The notes below the pieces were generated by a model that had not been told where the DNA came from, did not search any database, and saw only the letters and a list, made by a program, of their open reading frames with translations. Both the position numbers and the translations under genes were made by a program. 64,000 bases of DNA, from the NCBI GenBank assembly GCA_028823445.1, contig JAPKBH010000004.1, positions 1-64,000 of the forward strand. Direction: 5' to 3'. This document shows, one piece after another, positions 40,224 to 48,210 of the stretch; positions within the stretch are counted from its first letter, which is position 1; every line of letters begins with the position of its first letter. The DNA comes from Acidimicrobiales bacterium (GTDB taxonomy: Bacteria > Actinomycetota > Acidimicrobiia > Acidimicrobiales > MedAcidi-G1).

Positions 40224-40945
40224 ACACCCCGCTGGCCGGCCGCACCCTGGTAGTAACCCGGGCCGCCGACCAAGCACCAGAGTTAATCCAGCAACTGGTT
40301 GCCTGGGGCGCCACCGTGGTGGCCTTACCGCTCAGCAAAATCAAGGAACCCGCCGACGGGGGAGCAGCACTAAAAACGGCGTTAGCCCAGGCCGCCCAGT
40401 ACGACTGGATCATCGCCACCTCACCCAACGGAGCCCAACGCCTGGCCAACGCCCTTACTGGCTTGCCGACCCACACCCGCTTAGCCGCCGTGGGGCCCCA
40501 AACCGCTCGGCAGTTCACCGACGCCGGATGGCCGGTAGATTTTGTGCCCCAAAGCTTTGTGGCCGACGCCCTGGTAGATGAATTCCCTGCTGGCCCCGGA
40601 CGGGTTTTGTGGGTACGAGCCGAAACGGCCCGCCCCACCCTGGCCGATGGCTTACAAGCCGCCGGGTGGCAAGTCGACCAAATAGTGGCCTACCGCAACA
40701 CCGAAGTTACTGTGCAACCCGCCGCCCTCGCCCCCGCCCAAAACGCCGACGCCGTGCTCTTTACCTCGGCCTCCTCAGTAGAGCGCTACCGCAAACTATG
40801 CAGCAAGCCCCAGCCACTGGTGGCTTTGTGCATGGGCCCGGTAACCGCCGCCGCTGCCCAAAAACACGGTTTTGAAACCCATCAAGCCGATGAATTCTCT
40901 TTGTCTGGTCTCTTGGATTTGGCCCAACAGTGGGCTACGGGATGA
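40220..40945 (+). CDS. hemD: Uroporphyrinogen-III synthase
   Basis: About 241 residues from ATG 40220, overlapping hemC by 4 nt. The family is poorly conserved; seen are L-A-G-R-T-L-V-V-T-R at the start, D-W-I-I-A-T-S-P-N-G-A, A-V-G-P-Q-T-A, the F-T-S-A-S-S-V motif in the second domain and A-x-x-x-G-F at the end. It closes hydroxymethylbilane with inversion of ring D. In many Actinobacteria HemD is fused to a uroporphyrinogen methyltransferase; here it stands alone. Confidence 0.9.
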   Translation: MNTPLAGRTLVVTRAADQAPELIQQLVAWGATVVALPLSKIKEPADGGAALKTALAQAAQYDWIIATSPNGAQRLANALTGLPTHTRLAAVGPQTARQFTDAGWPVDFVPQSFVADALVDEFPAGPGRVLWVRAETARPTLADGLQAAGWQVDQIVAYRNTEVTVQPAALAPAQNADAVLFTSASSVERYRKLCSKPQPLVALCMGPVTAAAAQKHGFETHQADEFSLSGLLDLAQQWATG

Positions 40946-40964
40946 ATCTTCGTAGAATCGCGCC

Positions 40965-41939
40965 GTGATAGAACGACGCCCCCGCCGCCTACGCCAAACC
41001 GCTGCCCTGCGCCGCCTAGTAGCCGAAACCCAACTCTCGGTAAACGACCTGGTGGCCCCCCTGTTTGTGCGCCAAGGCATAACCGACCCTCAACCCATCG
41101 GCTCGCTACCCGGCGTGGTGCAACACACCCGCCCAAGCCTGGTCGAAGAAGCCCGGCAACTCCGCGACCTGGGCGTACCGGCGCTCATCTTGTTTGGTAT
41201 CCCCGAACACAAAGACGCCGTGGGATCCGAAGCCTGGAACCCCGACGGCATCGTGCAACAAGCCCTGCGTGACCTGCGTGACGAACTGGGCGACGACATG
41301 GTGCTCATGGCCGACCTGTGCGTCGACGAATACACCGACCACGGCCACTGCGGCATCGTCACCGCCCAAGGCACGGTCGACAACGACGCCACCCTAGAGC
41401 TCTACCAACAAGCGGCCATCGCCCAAGCCGACGCCGGTGCCCACCTGACCGCCCCCTCCGGGATGATGGACGGCCAAGTAGCGGCCATCCGCTCCGCCCT
41501 AGACAGCGCCGGCCACTTAGACACGGCAATCCTGGCCTACGCCGCCAAATACGCTTCGTCGCTCTACGGGCCTTTCCGCGACGCAGTCGATGTAGAAATA
41601 GCCGACGGCGGCGACCGCAAGGGCTACCAGCAAGACCCCGCCAACGCTCGAGAATCCATGATGGAAGTATTCCTCGACATTTCTGAGGGCGCCGACATGG
41701 TCATGGTCAAACCAGCCATGGCTTACCTCGACGTCATCGCCAAAGTTCGCGCCGAAGTAGACGTACCGCTGGCCGCCTACCACGTAAGCGGCGAATACGC
41801 CATGATCAAAGCGGCCGCCGCCAACGGGTGGATAGACGGCGACGCCGTAGCCATGGAACACCTGTTGTCTATAAAACGAGCTGGTGCCGACTTCATTCTT
41901 ACCTACCTCACTCGGTGGGCCGCCGAGGCTCTGCAGTGA
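40965..41939 (+). CDS. hemB: Delta-aminolevulinic acid dehydratase (porphobilinogen synthase)
   Basis: 324 residues, condenses two ALA to porphobilinogen. The two active-site lysines are in Y-A-A-K-Y-A-S and M-V-K-P-A-M-A-Y. The metal region reads A-D-L-C-V-D-E-Y-T-D-H-G-H-C-G, with Asp where zinc enzymes have Cys, so a Mg- or mixed-type enzyme is likely. GTG start 40965. The stop overlaps hemL by 4 nt (GTGA). Confidence 0.95.
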   Translation: MIERRPRRLRQTAALRRLVAETQLSVNDLVAPLFVRQGITDPQPIGSLPGVVQHTRPSLVEEARQLRDLGVPALILFGIPEHKDAVGSEAWNPDGIVQQALRDLRDELGDDMVLMADLCVDEYTDHGHCGIVTAQGTVDNDATLELYQQAAIAQADAGAHLTAPSGMMDGQVAAIRSALDSAGHLDTAILAYAAKYASSLYGPFRDAVDVEIADGGDRKGYQQDPANARESMMEVFLDISEGADMVMVKPAMAYLDVIAKVRAEVDVPLAAYHVSGEYAMIKAAAANGWIDGDAVAMEHLLSIKRAGADFILTYLTRWAAEALQ

Positions 41940-43195
41940 CCAGCAACGCTGAACTTTTTGCCCGAGCCCAAAAAGTTATTCCCGGAGGAGTCAACTCGCC
42001 AGTACGGGCCTTCGGCTCAGTAGGCGGCACCCCTTATTTTGTTACCCACGCCAAAGGCCCCCACATTTTTGACGCCGAAGGGCGCCAATACATCGACTAC
42101 GTGCAGTCCTACGGGCCCGGCATATTAGGCCACGCCCACCCCAAGGTCATCGAAGCCATCACCACGGCGGCCGCTAAAGGCACCACCTACGGGGCACCTA
42201 CCGAAGCCGAAATTGTCTTGGCCGAAATGGTGGTGGACCGTATTGCTGGCCTGGAGTCGGTGCGTTTTGTTTCCAGCGGGACCGAAGCCACCATGTCGGC
42301 CCTACGGCTAGCCCGCGGAGCCACCGGCCGAGACAAAATTGTAAAATTCGCTGGCTGCTACCACGGACACGCCGACGCCTTGCTGGCCGCCGGAGGCAGC
42401 GGAGTAGCCAACCAAGGGCTCAGCGGCTGCGACGGAGTAACCGCCGGCGCAGTAGCCGACACCATCGTGGCCCCTTACAACGTGGTGCCCGAAATTGATA
42501 ACACGGTGGCCGCCATCATTGTCGAACCAGTAGCAGCCAACATGGGCTTGGTAGCCCCCGCTGAGGGCTTCCTGCAAGGCTTGCGAGATGCTTGCGACGC
42601 CGCCGGTGCGCTCTTAATTTTTGATGAAGTCATCACCGGCTTTCGCTTATCGCACGGCGGGGCCGGCGAATACTTTGGCGTCACCCCCGACCTGTGGTGC
42701 TTCGGCAAGGTCATCGGCGGCGGCCTGCCGGTAGGAGCCTTCGGCGGGCCCTGGGAACTCATGCAACACCTCGCCCCCCTCGGCGGCGTGTACCAAGGCG
42801 GGACCTTGTCGGGAAACCCCCTGGCCATGGCCGCCGGGCGGGCCACTTTGGAACTTTTAGACCACGCCGCCCACACCCAACTCGAAGCAACCGCCGCACG
42901 GCTAGCCGACGGATTCACCCAGGTGCTCAACCAAGCCGGCGTGGACGCCCAAGCCCCCCGAGTGGGTTCGCTAGTTGGTTTGTTCTTTGGCAACACCTTG
43001 CCCACCAACTTTGACGAGGCCCAAGCCCTGGCCGAAAACGGCGTGTACCCCAAAATCTTCCACGGGTTACTCTCACGCGGCGTGGCTTTAGCCCCCGGAG
43101 CCTACGAAGCACTGTTCCCCAGTCTCTCTCACACCGACGCCATCATCGACCAAACCCTAGAAATCCTGGCCCAAGCAGCCGTCGACCTGCGTTAA
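41936..43195 (+). CDS. hemL: Glutamate-1-semialdehyde 2,1-aminomutase
   Basis: 419 residues from GTG 41936, PLP enzyme of the C5 pathway that converts GSA to ALA. Seen: P-G-G-V-N-S-P-V-R-A-F, Y-V-Q-S-Y-G-P-x-I-L-G-H, S-S-G-T-E-A-T-M-S-A-L-R, F-D-E-V-I-T-G-F-R and the PLP lysine in F-G-K-V-I-G-G-G-L-P-V-G. A longer frame from 41828 lies in hemB and is rejected. With hemA it gives a complete route from Glu-tRNA to ALA inside one operon. Confidence 0.96.
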   Translation: MTSNAELFARAQKVIPGGVNSPVRAFGSVGGTPYFVTHAKGPHIFDAEGRQYIDYVQSYGPGILGHAHPKVIEAITTAAAKGTTYGAPTEAEIVLAEMVVDRIAGLESVRFVSSGTEATMSALRLARGATGRDKIVKFAGCYHGHADALLAAGGSGVANQGLSGCDGVTAGAVADTIVAPYNVVPEIDNTVAAIIVEPVAANMGLVAPAEGFLQGLRDACDAAGALLIFDEVITGFRLSHGGAGEYFGVTPDLWCFGKVIGGGLPVGAFGGPWELMQHLAPLGGVYQGGTLSGNPLAMAAGRATLELLDHAAHTQLEATAARLADGFTQVLNQAGVDAQAPRVGSLVGLFFGNTLPTNFDEAQALAENGVYPKIFHGLLSRGVALAPGAYEALFPSLSHTDAIIDQTLEILAQAAVDLR

Positions 43196-43206
43196 GAGGC
43201 AGGGGA

Positions 43207-43233
43207 GTGACATGGTGTCTGACACCATGTCAC
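43207..43233. repeat. 27-bp palindrome between hemL and pgi
   Basis: GTGACATGGTGTC and its exact complement GACACCATGTCAC flank a single T. It lies 11 bp after the hemL stop, in the 75-bp gap between convergent genes. A second dyad GGGCGC/GCGCCC (43251-43256 and 43265-43270) sits against the pgi stop. There are no long T runs, so termination would be weak; a REP-type element is the alternative. Confidence 0.7.
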
Positions 43234-43270
43234 GCAGCAAGAAAGCGATAGGGCGCAGCAAGCAGCGCCC

Positions 43271-44869
43271 CTACGAAGGGTTTCGCCACTCCCGGTAACG
43301 GGCCATCAAACTGTTAGTGGAACCATCATGGTTGGGAGAACTCTCCGGGTCAGATAATTCGTCGGCAATACGCACCGCCAACTGTTTACCTAACTCCACC
43401 CCCCACTGATCAAACGGGTTAATACCCCACAAAACAGCCGCCGTTACCGTGCGGTGCTCATACAAAGCCACCAACTGACCCAACACCGACGGCGTCAACC
43501 GTTGCGCCAAAATCACCGTCGAAGGACGACCCCCGGCAAACGTACGGTGAGGAACCAACGCCGGAGACACCCCGGTAGCCGCCACCTCTTGTTCACTCCG
43601 ACCAAAAGCCAAAGCCTCAGCTTGGGCCAACAAATTGGCCATCAAAGCATCATTAACCCCGCCCGCCGGCTGAGCAAAACCAATGAAATCCACCGGAACA
43701 ACCTCTGGCCCCTGATGCAACAACTGGAAAAAAGCATGCTGAGCATCGGTACCCGCCGCACCCCAAATAACCGCCCCCGTGGGGCCCTCCACCGGCCGGC
43801 CATCCACCGAAACCGATTTGCCCAAACTCTCCATCTCAAGTTGCTGCAAGTGATCAGGAAAGCGCCGCAAAGCATGACTATAAGGAACCACCGCTCGCGA
43901 GGCCGCCCCCCGAACCTGGCGGTGCCAAACATCCAACAACCCCAACAACACCGGCACGCTGCGTTCCTCAGCCGCTACCTGGTCATCGACCAAACGCATA
44001 CCAGCCAACATCTCACCAAACCGCTCAGCCCCAATAGCCGCCATCAAACCCAACGACACCGACGAAGCCAAAGAAAAACGACCCCCCACCCACTCAGGAA
44101 AAGCAAACACCCGGTCAGACGAAACACCCCAAGTCACCGCCCGCTCCGGAAATGCCGTAGCTGCTGCCAAATGCGCCGACACCTCGTCACCTACCCCAGC
44201 AAACAACCAAGCCCGAGCCTGCTCGGCGGCCGCCAAAGTCTCGGCCGTAGTAAAAGTTTTCGAACAAACCACAATCAGGGTCGACGCCGGGTCCAACCCC
44301 GCCAAAGCCTGCGTTAAATCTGCTCGATCCAAATTGGCGGCCCACCGCACCTCAAGATCACCAGAAAACTCCGCCAAAGCCTCCGCCGCCATAGCCGGCC
44401 CCAAATGCGACCCACCAATACCCAAACTCACCACCGCACGAATGGCATGACCAGTCGCCCCCAAAACTTTCCCATCCCGCAAGGCATCAGTAAAAGACGC
44501 CAACTGCTCCAACGTGTCCTGCACCCCAGGCACCACGTTGACTCCGTCAACCTCAATGACGGCATTGGCCGAAGCCCGCAAAGCCGTATGCAACGCCGGG
44601 CGACCCTCCGTTTGGTTGACCACCTCGCCGCTCGTCATGGCCGCAAAAAACTTTGGCACCCCTCGCTGCTTGGCCAAGCGAAACAACAAATCCAAAGTAG
44701 CGGCATCTATCGGGTGCTTAGCGACATCAACCCACAAGTCGCCCAACGCAAAACTCAAAGACTCCGCACGCTGCGGGTCGGCCACAAAACGGTCAACCAA
44801 CGAAAGGTCAACTTGGTCGGCATTTAAGGCCACCAACTCGGGCCACACCGCAGCAGAATGAATACTCAT
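43271..44869 (-). CDS. pgi: Glucose-6-phosphate isomerase
   Basis: 532 residues from ATG 44869, which follows AGGGAG; the frame is open another 46 codons upstream but lacks family sequence there. Seen: G-I-G-G-S-H-L-G-P, V-V-C-S-K-T-F-T-T-A-E-T, the W-V-G-G-R-F-S-L-A-S-S-V signature, G-A-A-G-T-D-A-Q-H-A-F-F-Q-L-L-H-Q-G and G-I-N-P-F-D-Q-W-G-V-E-L-G-K. Interconverts glucose-6-P and fructose-6-P. Length is typical of the long bacterial form. It follows the geranylgeranyl-reductase-family gene on the same strand with a 49-bp gap. Confidence 0.96.
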   Translation of the reverse strand: MSIHSAAVWPELVALNADQVDLSLVDRFVADPQRAESLSFALGDLWVDVAKHPIDAATLDLLFRLAKQRGVPKFFAAMTSGEVVNQTEGRPALHTALRASANAVIEVDGVNVVPGVQDTLEQLASFTDALRDGKVLGATGHAIRAVVSLGIGGSHLGPAMAAEALAEFSGDLEVRWAANLDRADLTQALAGLDPASTLIVVCSKTFTTAETLAAAEQARAWLFAGVGDEVSAHLAAATAFPERAVTWGVSSDRVFAFPEWVGGRFSLASSVSLGLMAAIGAERFGEMLAGMRLVDDQVAAEERSVPVLLGLLDVWHRQVRGAASRAVVPYSHALRRFPDHLQQLEMESLGKSVSVDGRPVEGPTGAVIWGAAGTDAQHAFFQLLHQGPEVVPVDFIGFAQPAGGVNDALMANLLAQAEALAFGRSEQEVAATGVSPALVPHRTFAGGRPSTVILAQRLTPSVLGQLVALYEHRTVTAAVLWGINPFDQWGVELGKQLAVRIADELSDPESSPNHDGSTNSLMARYREWRNPS

Positions 44870-44918
44870 CTCCCTATTGTCACCGCCCAAACAACCCGGT
44901 TGCACCATGGTGGGGGAG

Positions 44919-46184
44919 TTATGGGTTAATAAGCCGATCAGGCAATACCCGTACCACGGCAGAAATAGCTCGATAAGTAGCCTCCGCCATGCCCGCATCT
45001 TCCTCACGCATCAAGTTGGCCATAACTCTTAACGCCCACTCCATCAACGGTTGTGAGCGCATACCCACCCGGGTCAACTCACGAATCAAGGTCGGGTTAC
45101 CAATAATACGAGCGAACAAACTGGCCACCCGAAAATAGTCGCCGTACTCCTCGTCAAGTATGCCCGGGTAACGGGTCAACACTTCTGCATCGCCACGGTC
45201 CACCGCCTCGACAATCAAACTGGCCGCCAAACGGCCCGTCTCGTAGGCGTAATCAATGCCCTCACCGTTGAAAGGGTTCACCGACCCGGCGGCATCGCCC
45301 ACCACCAACCAGTTGGGGCCCGCCTTGGGGCCCACCGAACCAGCCATAGGCAAACGCCCACCAGTCGGCGGAGCAATAGGAGAAGACGGGTCAATCTGCC
45401 AATGCTCCGGCAGCGAGTAAGCAAACTCTTCAAACAAATGGCTGGTATTAATCGATTTGTAATCGCGAAAAGTGGACAACAAGCCAATGCCCACGTTTAT
45501 GGTGCCATTACCGACCGGAAAAATCCAGCCGTAACCCGGCATGGCTTTGCCCTGCCGATCGCGCACGTCAAGTGAGCTCTCAATCCACGGGTCGTCATGT
45601 AGTGGGCTTTCAAAATAACCCCGAATGGCGATACCCATAGGCAGCCTTTTGTCACGTGCCGTGCCCAAAGCCCGGCCAAAGCGAGAGTTGGCCCCATCGG
45701 CAATCACCAAGTAGGTAGCGCGGATTTCTCGCTCAACACCTGAAGCCTTATCTAACACCACGGCCCCGATGACCTGATCATTGGCGTCGGTCATGGGTCG
45801 CACCGCCTCGGTGCCCATCAATAAAGTAGCCCCCGCCTCCACGGCGTTGTCGGCCACAAAGGCATCCAAGTCGTAGCGCCGCACCACATAGCCATGACTC
45901 GGAAACACCTCATGGTCGGGCCACTTCATTTCTAACGTTCGGCCATGGGCAATAGCTCGTAGGCCATCAAACCTGTGGTACTTGGCCAACTCGTCGGCCA
46001 AACCCATTTCTTTAAGCTGATGCACGGCCCGCGGTGGTACACCATCGCCGCAAGTTTTGTCTCGAGGAAAAACCTTGCGCTCTACAAACACCGCATCAAG
46101 GCCCGCTTGAGCGGCCCAATAGGCAGTGGCGGCACCCGCGGGGCCGCCGCCCACAATTAAAAGGTCGTAAACGTGTTCAGCCAT
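44919..46184 (-). CDS. Geranylgeranyl-reductase-family FAD enzyme, menaquinone reductase (MenJ)-like
   Basis: 421 residues. FAD-binding start L-L-I-V-G-G-G-P-A-G-A-A-T-A-Y, the family's K-x-C-G-D-G motif, R-R-Y-D-L-D and V-V-G-D-A-A-G-S-V-N-P-F-N-G-E-G. In mycobacteria the related MenJ reduces one double bond of the menaquinone side chain; other members act on archaeal lipids or chlorophyll. Adjacency to a bc complex and complex I supports the quinone role but does not prove it. It is divergent from nothing close; the cytochrome c gene upstream is on the same strand, 52 bp away. Confidence 0.88.
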   Translation of the reverse strand: MAEHVYDLLIVGGGPAGAATAYWAAQAGLDAVFVERKVFPRDKTCGDGVPPRAVHQLKEMGLADELAKYHRFDGLRAIAHGRTLEMKWPDHEVFPSHGYVVRRYDLDAFVADNAVEAGATLLMGTEAVRPMTDANDQVIGAVVLDKASGVEREIRATYLVIADGANSRFGRALGTARDKRLPMGIAIRGYFESPLHDDPWIESSLDVRDRQGKAMPGYGWIFPVGNGTINVGIGLLSTFRDYKSINTSHLFEEFAYSLPEHWQIDPSSPIAPPTGGRLPMAGSVGPKAGPNWLVVGDAAGSVNPFNGEGIDYAYETGRLAASLIVEAVDRGDAEVLTRYPGILDEEYGDYFRVASLFARIIGNPTLIRELTRVGMRSQPLMEWALRVMANLMREEDAGMAEATYRAISAVVRVLPDRLINP

Positions 46185-46236
46185 CAGATAAAACCTGGGT
46201 TGATAAGCCGCCCCCTAACAGGAGTATGGCCATGGG

Positions 46237-46965
46237 TTAGTGGTCGCCGGCTAAGGGAGCCAACAACTCGCGGAGTTCTTCAACGGTTACCGCAGTTGGG
46301 TCAAAGTATTCTGGGAAGGTAATGGTGCCGCCCGCAATAGCGTGGTCAACGGCCTCGGCCATAGCGATCGCTTCTGTCGACCCACCCAAAACGCCGCGTT
46401 CGTAAAGTGAAACACCTAAGAGTTCTTTGGCGGTAAGTACATCGCCCCACCCCGGCATGCCGCCGTTAACGATACGGCCTTCGCCGTAAGCGTTACCTAA
46501 GCCAAAGCCATTGGAGCCCTTGATAATCCAATTGACTTGCTCAGACACCTTAGGGAAAACCGTTACCAAATCGCCGGTGGTAAACCCTGGGCCTACACCA
46601 CCTGCGCCAGTCGCTCCATGGCAAGAAGCGCAACGAGCAGCGTAAATAAGTTCACCCTCAGCCAAGACGCCATACGATTCTTCAGGGGGGCGTTCGAGCG
46701 TGCCCACGTAAGCAAAGGCCCACAGGGGCAACAAAATAAGGGCACTAGCGGCCCACCAAGGAATCTTCTTACGAGCATTGGCGGCCGCAACATAAGGGGC
46801 AACGGGCGTCGGAGGGGCTTCCTCAACGGGAGCGGCCGGCGTTGGCGCAGCAGCCGCTGGAGTTTCTACAACGTTACTATCGGCCGCAGTATCAGCCGGG
46901 GCATCAGACTTATCGCCGCGCGCTTTTTTTGAACGCTTCAATAGGTGTTCAGGTATTTCAGTCAA
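46237..46965 (-). CDS. Membrane-anchored monoheme cytochrome c
   Basis: About 242 residues from TTG 46965 (GGAG upstream); the start is set by its N-terminus T-E-I-P-E-H-L-L-K-R, shared with the cytochrome b C-terminal subunit at 49013. A charged, Ala/Pro-rich cytoplasmic part (1-75), one helix with P-W-W-A-A-S-A (about 77-97), then a class I cytochrome c domain with C-A-S-C-H-G and the axial-Met region G-G-M-P-G-W-G. It is divergent from the bc-nuo cluster across a 331-bp gap. It may accept electrons from the bc complex. Confidence 0.85.
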   Translation of the reverse strand: MTEIPEHLLKRSKKARGDKSDAPADTAADSNVVETPAAAAPTPAAPVEEAPPTPVAPYVAAANARKKIPWWAASALILLPLWAFAYVGTLERPPEESYGVLAEGELIYAARCASCHGATGAGGVGPGFTTGDLVTVFPKVSEQVNWIIKGSNGFGLGNAYGEGRIVNGGMPGWGDVLTAKELLGVSLYERGVLGGSTEAIAMAEAVDHAIAGGTITFPEYFDPTAVTVEELRELLAPLAGDH

Positions 46966-47296
46966 CGTGTTCTCCGGGGCGACGGTTTTAATGGTGGACG
47001 GTAGGTCGAAACTTACCGTTAGGCACGTTCGGGAGGGTAGCGGGGACGGTAGGCCAAATGGTGTCTTAATGGCCACCTCGGCCAAAAGAGTTCAAAAAGA
47101 AGTTGCAAGAGAATGCGTCGCAGAGGTGGTAGGGGCCACCTGCCGCGTGATAGAACTTGGACGTAAGAAAAAGAAGTTGACAGAGTTCTCTTGGCAAGTT
47201 GCCTTGGATCTCAGTTGGTCGGTTACGCTGGTGTTCGCACCGGTTTGTGCAATATTTCACAAAGTCCCTATTCGTCTTGCGAGGAGTACCAACGAC
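46966..47296. promoter_or_regulatory. Divergent regulatory region between cytochrome c and the bc-nuo cluster
   Basis: 331 bp with no convincing gene; frames that cross it are extensions of the flanking genes. It holds a TTGACA hexamer (47177-47182) without a good -10, the Rex-type operator at 47245-47262, and GAGGAG (47281-47286) as ribosome site for the first + strand gene. The leftward TTG start has GGAG just upstream. Confidence 0.55.
47245..47262. promoter_or_regulatory. Rex operator
   Basis: TTGTGCAATATTTCACAA differs by one base from the perfect Rex palindrome TTGTGAAATATTTCACAA. It lies 35 bp before the first gene of the bc-nuo operon, where Rex binding would block transcription. Rex is encoded 10 kb away at 37308. 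In Streptomyces, Rex sites control cyd, nuo and rex-hem genes. Confidence 0.75.
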
Positions 47297-47752
47297 ATGG
47301 TCGCGTTTGCCGCATCCATCATTGTCACCATGTTGCTCCTCTGGGGCGTCAACTGGTACCAAAAACGTTGCCCTCAAGACAAAGTCTTTACCTGGGGCGA
47401 AGCCATGGCCTTCGCCACCTACGTCTTCCTTATCCTCTTCTGGGTCTACGGCGTCGTACCCCACCAATGGCTCACCTGGGCCGACAGCGAACTCAACTGG
47501 CGCCCCGACCGCTACGTAACTGGTCCCACCCTCTTCTGGACCGGCGACCAAGGCATCGTGGAATGGGCCCTCCCCTTCACCACCACCTACCAACTACTCC
47601 GCGACTTCATCGCCGTCGGCATCTACATAGGGATCCTCGCCGGCAACGTTTCGATATGGCGCTCTTGGCAAGAACGAGGCCAAGAAATAGCCGCCCCCAC
47701 CCCAACCTCAGAATACGGCCGCCCCTTGCTCAAAGAAGGAGCAGGTGCGTGA
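47297..47752 (+). CDS. Small membrane subunit of the bc cluster, unknown
   Basis: 151 residues from ATG 47297 (GAGGAG upstream). Three hydrophobic segments: residues 2-20 (I-I-V-T-M-L-L-L-W-G), 38-60 (Y-V-F-L-I-L-F-W-V-Y-G) and about 108-130. Between them is a Trp-rich region of about 50 residues (W-L-T-W-A-D, then W-A-L-P-F). I cannot assign a family. It is the first gene after the Rex site and overlaps the ferredoxin gene by 4 nt, so it probably belongs to the same complex. Confidence 0.65.
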   Translation: MVAFAASIIVTMLLLWGVNWYQKRCPQDKVFTWGEAMAFATYVFLILFWVYGVVPHQWLTWADSELNWRPDRYVTGPTLFWTGDQGIVEWALPFTTTYQLLRDFIAVGIYIGILAGNVSIWRSWQERGQEIAAPTPTSEYGRPLLKEGAGA

Positions 47753-48165
47753 GCCTCGTAGACGCCAACCCGCCACTTCCTACCTTCATCGACGACTACG
47801 TCCTTCACCAGGTAGATGCCGACTGGTTGCTCAAATCGGTTAAACCCAAACAGTTCATTCACATTGACCAAGCCGAATGCATTATGTGCGAAGGCTGCGT
47901 CGACATCTGCCCATGGAAATGCATCCACATGGTGCAACCCGGGGCCATCGCTGAAGCCAACGGCACCGAACTTCCCGGTGACGACCCCAGCGACCACGTA
48001 ATCTTCACCATCGACGACGATGCCTGCACCCGGTGTGCACTCTGCGTCGACCGGTGCCCCACTGGGGTAATCATTTTGGGTAAAATCAGCGCCGCCGGCG
48101 CCGACGGAGATGCCCATCAGCGCACCAACACTCATGGCTACGGCTATGGGATGCGGTTGGGCTAA
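47749..48165 (+). CDS. Two-cluster [4Fe-4S] ferredoxin-type protein
   Basis: 138 residues from GTG 47749. Two complete cluster motifs: C-I-M-C-E-G-C-V-D-I-C-P and C-T-R-C-A-L-C-V-D-R-C-P, separated by about 45 residues with an acidic insert. An N-terminal stretch of about 35 residues precedes the first. Soluble, on the cytoplasmic side. A ferredoxin of this type inside a bc operon is unusual for classic complex III and suggests an extra electron entry or exit. Confidence 0.9.
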   Translation: MSLVDANPPLPTFIDDYVLHQVDADWLLKSVKPKQFIHIDQAECIMCEGCVDICPWKCIHMVQPGAIAEANGTELPGDDPSDHVIFTIDDDACTRCALCVDRCPTGVIILGKISAAGADGDAHQRTNTHGYGYGMRLG

Positions 48166-48210
48166 CACACAAAACTATCTAAATAACTTCTGCAGGGGAA
48201 AGAGAAAACG

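Noticed and set aside
44870-45007. Extended N-terminus of glucose-6-phosphate isomerase
   Set aside because: The extra 46 residues are not found in the family and run through the intergenic gap into the neighbouring gene; ATG 44869 has AGGGAG upstream.
46966-47296. Long + strand frame ahead of the bc cluster
   Set aside because: Its first 110 codons cross the promoter region and the Rex site; ATG 47297 follows GAGGAG and begins a membrane helix.
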